Source of the DNA: Filomicrobium sp.
GTDB lineage: Bacteria > Pseudomonadota > Alphaproteobacteria > Rhizobiales > Hyphomicrobiaceae
Direction of reading: 5' to 3'
NCBI GenBank assembly: GCA_021775655.1
Contig: JAJFHK010000178.1
Location: 1 to 5,867, forward strand
Length of the DNA: 5,867 nt
The notes beneath the pieces were generated by a model, which worked only from the letters and a program-made list of their open reading frames with translations, had not been told where the DNA came from and did not search any database. Shown here piece after piece: positions 1-5,867 of this stretch. Position 1 is the first letter of the stretch; every line of letters starts with the position of its first letter. Both the position numbers and the translations under genes were made by a program.

Positions 1-2307
1 CGGCCGCGTTGCCGGCGGTCGCGGATTTGCAGAATCGCGGAAGCGAGCCCATTGCAGCCAGGGGTGCTGTGGGGCAAGCGCGTTAGCAATGCCAAGACCG
101 CCGAGCAATGCATTCATGCGCATAAGCCAACGAGACGGAACGCTTGGCACGCCATCGACCTTCTTAGCGCGCGTCAGGCAGACCTCACTGGCGCCCATGA
201 GAGCAGCAAAGTCGCGCGCCTCGCGGCCTGTCTCCTCTTCAGGCGACGGCAACTCCATCTCGACGCGCATCGGGCGATTGAGCCAGGGACCTGGGTCGGT
301 CGAGTCGGGCCATGAAGTCTCGTTGAGCGACCCCAGGATAACGACGTCGGCGGTCAGAAGTTGTGATTCCATAGGCCCCCAAATCGACAATCGCGGGTGT
401 TTGGGAACGCGCGGGATAACGGGCGGAAGCGTCGCAATGAGTCCACGGTAGAGATCGGGATAATCGTTCGCAGTTATATCCGGCGAGGCATTCGCGCAGG
501 CAACCAGATTGGTGAAGAAGTCTGAAGCTGCCTGACCAGCCTCACCGGCGTAGAGTTCAACGTCCGCACCAGCTTCGATTTCCTCACTAGTAAGACAACT
601 TGCATTTTCAGCAACCTTGGCGTGGCGAGCAGCGATGTCGCTAAGTGCGTGTTCGGAGCGGTCCGCAAACGCTTCAAGGAGCGGTGCGTAGACCTCACGC
701 AATTTCGCGAGAAGGTCGGTTGCGCGCTCCCAGTCCTCGTCCCACAACCGTTGAGCCGCCATATCGCGGCGCTCGTGCGCGTCGATCTCGTCGCGGGCTC
801 GGCGAAGAGCAGCTTCGACACCATCCAGGCTGCCACCGATGTAAGTTGTCCGGAAGGCTGCGAGTTCGAGAGCGCGAGCTGCAAATCGAACTTCACGGGC
901 AGACAGTCCGAAACGGGCGAGTGGGTGCTTCAATAGCGCCATCGTCGCGACCGGTGTAAAGTCCTTGGAGATGGCATCGATGACCAATTCCAGAAATGTA
1001 CCCGGCACAGTCTTGGCAAATGGGCGCCCGGCGCTGTCGTCGACACGGATGCCCCAGGCTTCCAGACGGATTGCCACGCGGCGTGCCAGCAAGCGATCCG
1101 GCGTCACGAGGGCGGCGGTCTTGTCAGCGTGTTCCGCTGATTCGCGCATAACCAGCGCGATGGCCTCGGCTTCTTCCTGAGGGTTTGCTGCTTCGATCAA
1201 ACTGACGGACGCGAGCCCTTTTGTCACGTCGTCGGAATCGGCCTCCGTGACCCAGTCATGCCAGCGGGCTGTCGTCTCGGTTGGGCGCATGGCTTCTGCA
1301 ATGAACCCAACCCGGCTCTCGAGCACAGTGGAAGTTTCGCTTCCAGGCAGGATCGAGACAACTTCGCGCGATACACCGAGCGCATCGAGAAGTTTCTTCA
1401 GGCCGAACTCGGGGTGCTCTGGATGTCCAACTTCCTTGGAGTCTGGAGGCGAAATAGCATTCCAGCATTCTTCATCGAGCCCGAGATCAAGTCCCGCCAG
1501 AACGATAGCGCCTTCGTCGAGCTCAGCAACAGCCTGCATTAATTCGACCGTTGCGGGAATGGAGCCCGATACTCCGGCTACAATCACCGGGCCTTCCGGC
1601 CGTGTACTCCGGAGCCGTTCTGCCTCGGCGACGAGTAGCTTGTTCTGCCGGTCCCACGGCGAAAGGAATCCGCGCTCGGCCATGACCTCGGGCCAGAACT
1701 GGGTAATGATCTTGAGGAAGTCCAGGCTCTTTTGCCAATGCTCTGAATAGGTGTCGGGGACGATCTCACTGATGCGGTCAAGGGATTTACCCTCGCGCTC
1801 TACGAGGTCCATGAGGTCGGCAAGTTCACGGGCCATAGCGACGGCTTGGGCCGGCGTGCGCGCTCCAGCTTCTGCCAGAGCATCACGATCCTCGCCCAAA
1901 GCATTTTGTCGAAGTGCGGCGGACCACTGCAGGACGAGCCGGGTCAGCAACAAGAGCCGCTCTGTCTTATCAATTGCCAAGGGTAATTGCAGCGCGGAAG
2001 GAGTACCTGACCCAACGCCGGCTGCCGCCATTCCGATCAGCAAACCGTCTTCGTCTGGGCCGGCGATGGCCCGGATGCGCGGCATCAGCATCGCTTGGCG
2101 GCCCGTGACGGCAAGGCAGGCTTCGGCAAGTGCACGCTCGGCACGCCTAGTCGGTAGAATTACCGTTATCGCCGAAAGATCGAGTGCATCGGGCCGAGGT
2201 CCACCGATATGCGGAAGGTTGCCGTCGACAATCGCCCTCACTACTGCCGGCAAAAAAGGTGTGCCGGTCGGAACGGAGTAGATATTTGCGCGACGCCCGG
2301 CTGCCAT
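1..2307 (-). CDS. addB: AddB, alphaproteobacterial type (partial, C-terminus beyond window)
   Basis: This is the AddB subunit of the AddAB helicase-nuclease, which resects double-strand DNA ends for RecA-dependent repair in the cytoplasm. I translated the minus strand codon by codon from 2307 to base 1 and found 769 uninterrupted codons. Visible landmarks are an ILPTRRAERAL segment (residues 50-60) and a VVILGSLNETSWP segment (about 655-667, with Asn662, Glu663, Trp666 and Pro667) followed by PWLNRPM, both typical of the inactivated helicase-like core of AddB. Then comes a conserved stretch around EVCLTRAKKVDG. No Walker A motif is visible at the N-terminus, where Bacillus AddB has one; this fits the alphaproteobacterial form. 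The family is roughly 1,000-1,060 residues, so about the last quarter, including the RecB-like nuclease domain, is missing here. I prefer the ATG at 2307 because GGAG (2322-2319) lies 11 bases upstream. The in-frame ATG at 2316 overlaps the murU stop but is only 2 bases from GGAG. addA is expected next downstream. Confidence 0.93.
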   Translation of the reverse strand, partial: MAAGRRANIYSVPTGTPFLPAVVRAIVDGNLPHIGGPRPDALDLSAITVILPTRRAERALAEACLAVTGRQAMLMPRIRAIAGPDEDGLLIGMAAAGVGSGTPSALQLPLAIDKTERLLLLTRLVLQWSAALRQNALGEDRDALAEAGARTPAQAVAMARELADLMDLVEREGKSLDRISEIVPDTYSEHWQKSLDFLKIITQFWPEVMAERGFLSPWDRQNKLLVAEAERLRSTRPEGPVIVAGVSGSIPATVELMQAVAELDEGAIVLAGLDLGLDEECWNAISPPDSKEVGHPEHPEFGLKKLLDALGVSREVVSILPGSETSTVLESRVGFIAEAMRPTETTARWHDWVTEADSDDVTKGLASVSLIEAANPQEEAEAIALVMRESAEHADKTAALVTPDRLLARRVAIRLEAWGIRVDDSAGRPFAKTVPGTFLELVIDAISKDFTPVATMALLKHPLARFGLSAREVRFAARALELAAFRTTYIGGSLDGVEAALRRARDEIDAHERRDMAAQRLWDEDWERATDLLAKLREVYAPLLEAFADRSEHALSDIAARHAKVAENASCLTSEEIEAGADVELYAGEAGQAASDFFTNLVACANASPDITANDYPDLYRGLIATLPPVIPRVPKHPRLSIWGPMESQLLTADVVILGSLNETSWPDSTDPGPWLNRPMRVEMELPSPEEETGREARDFAALMGASEVCLTRAKKVDGVPSVPSRWLMRMNALLGGLGIANALAPQHPWLQWARFRDSANPRPPATRP

Positions 2308-2312
2308 CTTGA

Positions 2313-3056
2313 TCATTTCTCCGCGGCATCGAAATCTGCGATGAAGCTCTCGGCTTCTGCGAGTGCCTCAGACGTACCGACATGCATCCACCAGCCGTCG
2401 AGCACAAATCCATAAAGTCTCCCGGCCGAGACGGCACGGTCCCATAAAACGTTGAGGGAAAAAGCGTCCTGAGGGCAGTTCTCGAAAAGGCGCGGATGGG
2501 CGATCGAAACTCCAGCATAAACAAAGGGTGTTTCTTCACCCTTTTTCCGGCGAGTCAGCTTGCCATCTGTGGCCATGTGAAAATCGCCATCGCCTGCGTA
2601 ACCGATGCTGTTCTCTTGTTTGGCGAGAAGCAGGATGCTGTCCATTGCATCATCGTTCCAGGCTTCGGCGAGCGACGCGAGGTTGCTGGATTCTTTTTCG
2701 ACCCAAGTGGTATCGGAGTTGCAGATCACGAACGGGCGGTCTCCTAATATCGTGCGGGCCTTGGCAACGCCGCCTCCAGTTTCAAGCAGCAGGTCGCGCT
2801 CGTTCGAGATGATAACAAAGGGGCCACGTCTCGCCCGCGTACGCGCGTTGATATGCGATTCAACTGCTTCGGCCTTGTAATGCACGTTGACTACGGCGCG
2901 CTTGATACCGACTTCCTCCAACCTGTCGAGCGTATGGTCGATCAGCGGCCGGCCAGCCAGCGGCACCATTGGCTTCGGCATGGTGTCGGTGAGGGGGCGC
3001 ATGCGCTTGCCAAGGCCGGCAGCCAGCACCATCGCAGTCTTTAATTCAGCGGTCAT
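2313..3056 (-). CDS. murU: MurU-like sugar-1-phosphate nucleotidyltransferase (probable N-acetylmuramate-1-phosphate uridylyltransferase)
   Basis: This is a 247-residue cytoplasmic nucleotidyltransferase of the GT-A/Rossmann NTP_transferase family. Residues 9-33 carry the nucleotide-binding signature: VLAAGLGKRMRPLT followed by the PKPMVPLAGRPLI segment with its conserved Lys. ETGGGV (about 92-97) and NSDTTW (113-118, with a likely metal-binding Asp) follow. The C-terminus has FVYAGVSIAHPRLF and a WWMHVGTSEAL segment. The length, without a C-terminal hexapeptide-repeat domain, fits MurU rather than GlmU or RmlA/GlgC enzymes. MurU makes UDP-MurNAc from MurNAc-1-phosphate and UTP. The upstream gene encodes an AmgK-type kinase that would supply MurNAc-1-phosphate, which supports the substrate by context; specificity for another sugar phosphate cannot be excluded from sequence. 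The ATG at 3056 follows AGG (3067-3065) by 8 bases; a TTG directly before it is a less likely start. The TGA stop (2315-2313) overlaps an in-frame ATG of addB. Confidence 0.88.
   Translation of the reverse strand: MTAELKTAMVLAAGLGKRMRPLTDTMPKPMVPLAGRPLIDHTLDRLEEVGIKRAVVNVHYKAEAVESHINARTRARRGPFVIISNERDLLLETGGGVAKARTILGDRPFVICNSDTTWVEKESSNLASLAEAWNDDAMDSILLLAKQENSIGYAGDGDFHMATDGKLTRRKKGEETPFVYAGVSIAHPRLFENCPQDAFSLNVLWDRAVSAGRLYGFVLDGWWMHVGTSEALAEAESFIADFDAAEK
2319..2322 (-). promoter_or_regulatory. ribosome binding site deciding the addB start
   Basis: GGAG on the minus strand lies inside the last codons of murU. It is 11 bases before the ATG at 2307 and only 2 bases before the in-frame ATG at 2316, so it favours the 2307 start. 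Its position inside murU suggests that addB translation is coupled to translation of murU. Confidence 0.5.
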
Positions 3057-3064
3057 CAAGTTGG

Positions 3065-3079
3065 CCTGTTTTCATCAGG
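3065..3079 (-). promoter_or_regulatory. murU ribosome binding site within a small hairpin
   Basis: On the minus strand CCTG (3079-3076) and CAGG (3068-3065) can pair around a seven-base loop, and the CAGG arm contains the only Shine-Dalgarno-like bases (AGG) in front of murU. With just four base pairs the structure is weak and may not matter. A second small stem (CGAAT/ATTCG, 3111-3096) lies upstream in the same 85-base spacer. Neither has the T-tract of an intrinsic terminator, so readthrough from tsaE-amgK into murU is likely. Confidence 0.25.
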
Positions 3080-3141
3080 TGAAAGAACATCCATGATTCG
3101 CAATGCCGAATTGGGGCAGGCAGAGATTGGCCTATCCGGCT

Positions 3142-4716
3142 TCATCCACCGATCGGGCGGTCGCGAATGACACTCGGGAAAACCTCATCATACCACTTGG
3201 CGAGATCGGCAAGGGCCGGGTGGGCAAGATTGCGTTCGAGATATCCCCAAATGCGCGGCATATGCGCGAGATAGCGCCTCTTGTTATCACGCCGGGCAAG
3301 GCGCGTAAAAATTCCGAGGATCTTGGTATTGCGCTGCGCGCCAAGCAAAGCATAAGTGCGGCGGAAGCGGGCTTCATCGAAGGCGCTGTCTATAGCTGAG
3401 GCTTCGGCGCAATAATATGAAAGAAGTTTTGATTCCATATCGGCTGGGACGTCGAGGCGGGCGTCTTGGAGTAGCGAAACGAGATCGTAGGCGAGCGGAC
3501 CTTGAAGTGCGTCCTGAAAATCGATGATACCAACGCGATCGCGCCCGGTACGGTCGGCAAGCAAAATCAGGTTGGGCGAATGAAAATCACGCAGCATCCA
3601 ACCCGTCGGCTGTGCTAGGATTTCATCGAATATTGGCGACCAGACTGCTTGATAGGTTGCGCGTTGAACGGCATCGGGGGGGGCGCCATGCGCAGCTTCC
3701 CACAACCATTCAGAAACGAGCTGCGATTCGATTTCAAGGATGGTTCGGTCAAGAATCGGCAGGGCATGCGTTTGGTCGGAGGAAATGCACAACGGATGGT
3801 CGACCGGCACCTGCCTTAAGGCTAAGAGGACGTCGACGGCGTGGCTCCACAGCGTTTCTTGATCGTACCCGGCAGCAAGTGCAGCCTTGTAGTCAAGATC
3901 GCCGAAGTCTTCGATCACCATGAATCCAGTTTGGAAGTCTGCGCAGAATATTTCAGGTGCGCTTAGGCCTGATTCCCTGAGGGCTCCTGCGATGGCCATG
4001 AAAGGTCGAGCATCTTCGGCGAGCTTCGCGATTTGACTATAGGGCTTGCCGTCACGGATGATCGGGCCATCCGGAAGGCGCGGAGAATCCATCAAGAGCC
4101 GGGTGTCGGTCTTCTCCGGCGATTTCGGTGCAAAGGTTATTCGCGCGTAGTTGCGGGTCGACGCATCGCCGGATAGCGCGGATAAAGCCACCCCGTCACC
4201 GTTGAATCCTGCATCGAAGATCAAGTCGTGCATCGCCTGCAGCCGCTGGACTTTTGTGTCAGCCCTTCCAGACCCGGAAATGACGATGTCGCGGGCGCTG
4301 GTATCAGAGATTGATTCCGTCAGTGAGATATCGATGATGTCACCGGTCAGCCGATCGCCTGCGCGCTCGGGCCACTCGATCAGGGCGGCACCGGTTCTGA
4401 GAACATGGTCGAAGCCGAGTTCGTCGAGTTCTTCGGGAGCAGACAGGCGGTAGAGATCAAAGTGTGCGATATCGAGTCGGTCAGTTTCATAGGTCTGGAG
4501 GAGCGTGAATGTCGGACTTGGCACTTCGTGTTCCTGATCGCCGGCGAGCGACCGGATGAGCGCCCTTGCGAACGTTGTCTTTCCGGCGCCAAGGTCGCCG
4601 GTCAGCGTGATGACATCGCCCGCGCGCAGCAAGAATGCCAGCTCTTCGGCAAGGCGCCTCAGGTGAGCTTCATTCAACCGTGAGAGCCTAAAGACATACC
4701 TTTGAGAGTGAACCAT
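3142..4716 (-). CDS. tsaE-amgK: TsaE / AmgK-type phosphotransferase fusion (t6A ATPase + probable N-acetylmuramate/N-acetylglucosamine 1-kinase)
   Basis: This is a 524-residue two-domain protein. Residues 1 to about 150 are TsaE, the ATPase that works with TsaB and TsaD in making N6-threonylcarbamoyladenosine at position 37 of ANN-decoding tRNAs. It shows the Walker A motif GDLGAGKT (40-47), SPTFTL (67-72), HFDLYRL (85-91) and LIEWPER (112-118). Residues from about 160 to 500 have the aminoglycoside-phosphotransferase fold in its AmgK form: a GDASTRNYARI loop (183-193), LLMDSP (207-212), VIEDFGD (267-273), a catalytic loop LRDFHSPN (375-382, Asp377 and Asn382) and IIDFQDA (398-403, Asp399), then GPLAYDLVSLLQD. 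AmgK phosphorylates the anomeric hydroxyl of MurNAc or GlcNAc for cell-wall recycling, and the adjacent murU-like gene fits that role. The catalytic His of the usual HxD triad is Leu375. The ATG at 4716 is chosen because it puts the TsaE domain at a normal distance from the start. An upstream in-frame ATG at 4785 would add 23 residues without a ribosome binding site or any recognisable motif. Confidence 0.9.
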   Translation of the reverse strand: MVHSQRYVFRLSRLNEAHLRRLAEELAFLLRAGDVITLTGDLGAGKTTFARALIRSLAGDQEHEVPSPTFTLLQTYETDRLDIAHFDLYRLSAPEELDELGFDHVLRTGAALIEWPERAGDRLTGDIIDISLTESISDTSARDIVISGSGRADTKVQRLQAMHDLIFDAGFNGDGVALSALSGDASTRNYARITFAPKSPEKTDTRLLMDSPRLPDGPIIRDGKPYSQIAKLAEDARPFMAIAGALRESGLSAPEIFCADFQTGFMVIEDFGDLDYKAALAAGYDQETLWSHAVDVLLALRQVPVDHPLCISSDQTHALPILDRTILEIESQLVSEWLWEAAHGAPPDAVQRATYQAVWSPIFDEILAQPTGWMLRDFHSPNLILLADRTGRDRVGIIDFQDALQGPLAYDLVSLLQDARLDVPADMESKLLSYYCAEASAIDSAFDEARFRRTYALLGAQRNTKILGIFTRLARRDNKRRYLAHMPRIWGYLERNLAHPALADLAKWYDEVFPSVIRDRPIGG

Positions 4717-4790
4717 ATCGCGTCGATCTCGCAACTTTTCGCATCCCGCTGATCGCGAGTTGCTGGCAACGTCATCGGCTAACATTTTGT

Positions 4791-4819
4791 AGAGAGCGGG
4801 GCGAGGGGTCGCCGTTCAA
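4791..4819 (-). promoter_or_regulatory. weak candidate promoter for the tsaE-amgK fusion gene
   Basis: On the minus strand, TTGAAC (4819-4814) is followed after 17 bases by CTCTCT (4796-4791). This resembles the alphaproteobacterial housekeeping pattern (TTGAC, then about 17 bases, then CTATAT), but the -10 box matches at only four of six positions. If used, transcription would begin close to the ATG at 4785, leaving the preferred start at 4716 with a leader of roughly 70 bases. The match is easily due to chance. Confidence 0.2.
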
Positions 4820-4822
4820 ATA

Positions 4823-4905
4823 GATTGTCCGCCTTCGGGGCCCTCGTTCGAGGTGGCCGATGCCGGGATCGTCCGCCGATTGGAAACCCTAACGGGCCGG
4901 GCGGA
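4823..4905. repeat. repeated GGCGGA-type motifs in the divL / tsaE-amgK intergenic region
   Basis: Read on the plus strand, GATTGTCCGCC (4823-4833) and GATCGTCCGCC (4867-4877) match at 10 of 11 positions and start 44 bases apart, about four helical turns. A third copy in the opposite orientation, GGCGGA (4900-4905), forms an inverted repeat with TCCGCC (4872-4877). Inside that inverted repeat is a small CCC/GGG pair (4887-4889 and 4894-4896). The arrangement could be an operator or an RNA hairpin after divL, but no T-tract follows on the transcribed strand, so I do not call it a terminator. No known binding-site consensus is recognised. Confidence 0.3.
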
Positions 4906-4922
4906 TTTAAGTTTAACCGGCG

Positions 4923-5867
4923 CTAAGCGCCAGCGTCACTCAGCGGCGGTGCAACGACGGTAACGGCATCGCCCTCGATTTCCGGCCGCTTCTCCTGGTT
5001 AGCGCTGATAGGAGCGGATTCGGGCAGAAATACCGTTACTCGGGTCCCCTCGCCGGGAGCTGATACCAGACGCATGGTGCCGCCGTGTAGCGTGACCAAA
5101 CTCCTAACGATGGACAGGCCAAGACCTGCTCCTCGATGCTTGAGTCCGCGGCTGTCGCTTTCAAAGCGTTCGAAAATCCGCTCCTGGGCTTCGAGTGGAA
5201 TGCCGACGCCGTTGTCCTCGATGCGAAACACCATCTGACCGTTTTCGCGCCAGCATGAGAAGAATACGGTTTGCCCCTCGTTGGAAAAGCCAACGGCGTT
5301 CGACAACAGGTTGTAAAGTACCTGACGTACCCGCGCCTTGTCGGCAGAGAAAAAGGTTACGTCGTCAGCGATTGCCACATCGAGAGTCAGGTTTGCGCGC
5401 GCCGCGCGGTCCTCAACGGTGCGGACTGCAGAATTGACGATCTCGCGAACGTCGACTTTCTCGCGATCGAGTTCTAGCGCACCTGCATCAATTGTGGCGA
5501 GGTCAAGGATGCCGTCGATGATCGACAACAGCGTGTTCGAGGACAATGTGATGTCCTGCACATATTCGCGCTGCTTGTCGTTGAGTTCGCCCATATGCTG
5601 ACTGGCGAGCAGGTCGGTGAAGCCAATGATATTCGTCAGCGGCGTCCGAAGCTCATAGGAGACGTGGCCAATGAATTGGTTCTTGACGCGGTCGGCGGCT
5701 TCGAGCGCCTCGTTGCGCTCGACGAGGGCGCGTTCGTAGCGTTTCGATGCCGTCACATCAGCAAATGTAATCAAGGTTGCGCCATCGGGCAGCGGCATTA
5801 GTGAGTAGTCGATGACACTCGCATCGGTGCGCAGCATTTGGCCGTCGAGCGGCAGGCGTTGGTCGGT
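4923..5867 (-). CDS. divL: DivL-like PAS/histidine-kinase-fold protein with Tyr H-box (partial, N-terminus beyond window)
   Basis: This is the C-terminal 314 residues of a sensor-kinase-like protein; the frame is open through base 5867, so the ATG at 5837 is internal. Counting from the window edge, residues 1 to about 40 are the end of a PAS domain (DYSLMPLPDGATLITFADVT), followed by a charged helical linker (ERALVERNEALEAADR). The H-box reads HVSYELRTPLTNIIGF, with Tyr71 where the phospho-accepting His normally lies. The ATP-binding domain is complete: N-box NLLSNAVGFS (Asn190), G1 box IEDNGVGIP (Asp218), F box IFERFE, and G2 box HRGAGLGLSIV. A Tyr H-box with this flanking sequence is the signature of Caulobacter DivL, which links the response regulator DivK to the CckA kinase and so to the cell-cycle regulator CtrA. 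The last 35 or so residues are a divergent, probably unstructured tail. The stop is TAG (4925-4923). The N-terminal PAS and membrane regions cannot be judged here. Confidence 0.87.
   Translation of the reverse strand, partial: TDQRLPLDGQMLRTDASVIDYSLMPLPDGATLITFADVTASKRYERALVERNEALEAADRVKNQFIGHVSYELRTPLTNIIGFTDLLASQHMGELNDKQREYVQDITLSSNTLLSIIDGILDLATIDAGALELDREKVDVREIVNSAVRTVEDRAARANLTLDVAIADDVTFFSADKARVRQVLYNLLSNAVGFSNEGQTVFFSCWRENGQMVFRIEDNGVGIPLEAQERIFERFESDSRGLKHRGAGLGLSIVRSLVTLHGGTMRLVSAPGEGTRVTVFLPESAPISANQEKRPEIEGDAVTVVAPPLSDAGA

Noticed and set aside
474..896. Minus-strand open frame of 140 codons
   Set aside because: It lies in a different frame within addB, whose own frame is continuous and carries family motifs through this stretch.
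1247..2281. Two plus-strand open frames (1247-1750 and 1751-2281) of 167 and 176 codons
   Set aside because: They are exactly antisense to addB, rich in Ser, Arg and Ala as expected from the complement of a GC-rich gene, and show no domain signature.
4717..4785. The longer start at 4785 for the TsaE fusion
   Set aside because: The extra 23 residues match no TsaE feature, there is no ribosome binding site before 4785, and the candidate promoter would place the transcript start near that ATG. The 4716 start has only a weak GAGA (4730-4727) ten bases upstream, so some doubt remains.
4835..4856. CCTC-GTTC-GAGG hairpin with flanking GGCC as a terminator after divL
   Set aside because: The perfect stem is only four base pairs and no T-tract follows on the minus strand.
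4907..4916. TTAA-N2-TTAA as a CtrA binding site
   Set aside because: The CtrA full site needs about seven bases between half-sites; here there are two, and the site lies just after the divL stop codon.
4923..5837. ATG at 5837 as the start of a short 304-residue kinase
   Set aside because: The frame is open to the window edge and the residues before the Met continue the PAS-domain sequence, so the ATG is internal.
1..5867. CRISPR array, tRNA, rRNA, insertion sequence or phage gene
   Set aside because: I found no regularly spaced repeats, no tRNA-like cloverleaf and no transposase or integrase motifs. Nearly all of the window is covered by four conserved housekeeping genes.

Overview
The window is a compact stretch of an alphaproteobacterial chromosome, most likely from the order Hyphomicrobiales (rhizobia and relatives). 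It is GC-rich, every gene I can support lies on the minus strand, and the gene order divL-like / tsaE-amgK fusion / murU-like / addB is, as far as I recall, a conserved alphaproteobacterial arrangement. I see no tRNA, rRNA, CRISPR array, insertion sequence or phage gene, so this is core genome rather than an accessory island.

Layout in transcription order, right to left. (1) 5867-4923: the C-terminal part of a PAS-linked histidine-kinase-like protein. Its H-box has tyrosine where the phospho-accepting histidine should be, which is the hallmark of the cell-cycle regulator DivL. (2) 4922-4717: an intergenic stretch of about 206 bases with repeated GGCGGA-type motifs and a weak candidate promoter. 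(3) 4716-3142: a two-domain fusion of TsaE (ATPase for the tRNA t6A modification) with an aminoglycoside-phosphotransferase-fold sugar kinase of the AmgK type. (4) 3141-3057: a short spacer. (5) 3056-2313: a MurU-like sugar-1-phosphate nucleotidyltransferase. (6) 2307 to base 1 and beyond: the first 769 codons of alphaproteobacterial-type AddB. This frame has no stop codon anywhere in the window, so the gene fills what looks like an empty left 2.3 kb; its C-terminal nuclease domain lies outside.

Functionally, the AmgK-type kinase and the MurU-like transferase form a plausible pair for anabolic recycling of N-acetylmuramic acid (MurNAc to MurNAc-1-phosphate to UDP-MurNAc). This route bypasses de novo UDP-MurNAc synthesis, the step blocked by fosfomycin. 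TsaE is needed for tRNA modification, AddB for double-strand break repair with AddA (expected just beyond base 1), and DivL for cell-cycle control. The four genes therefore belong to four different housekeeping processes, with tight packing from the fusion gene onward and a stop/start junction between murU and addB.

I did not find a wholly undescribed system. The points most worth checking are the Tyr H-box, the tsaE-amgK fusion with a Leu-Arg-Asp catalytic loop, an eight-base C run inside the kinase half, and the repeats upstream of the fusion gene.
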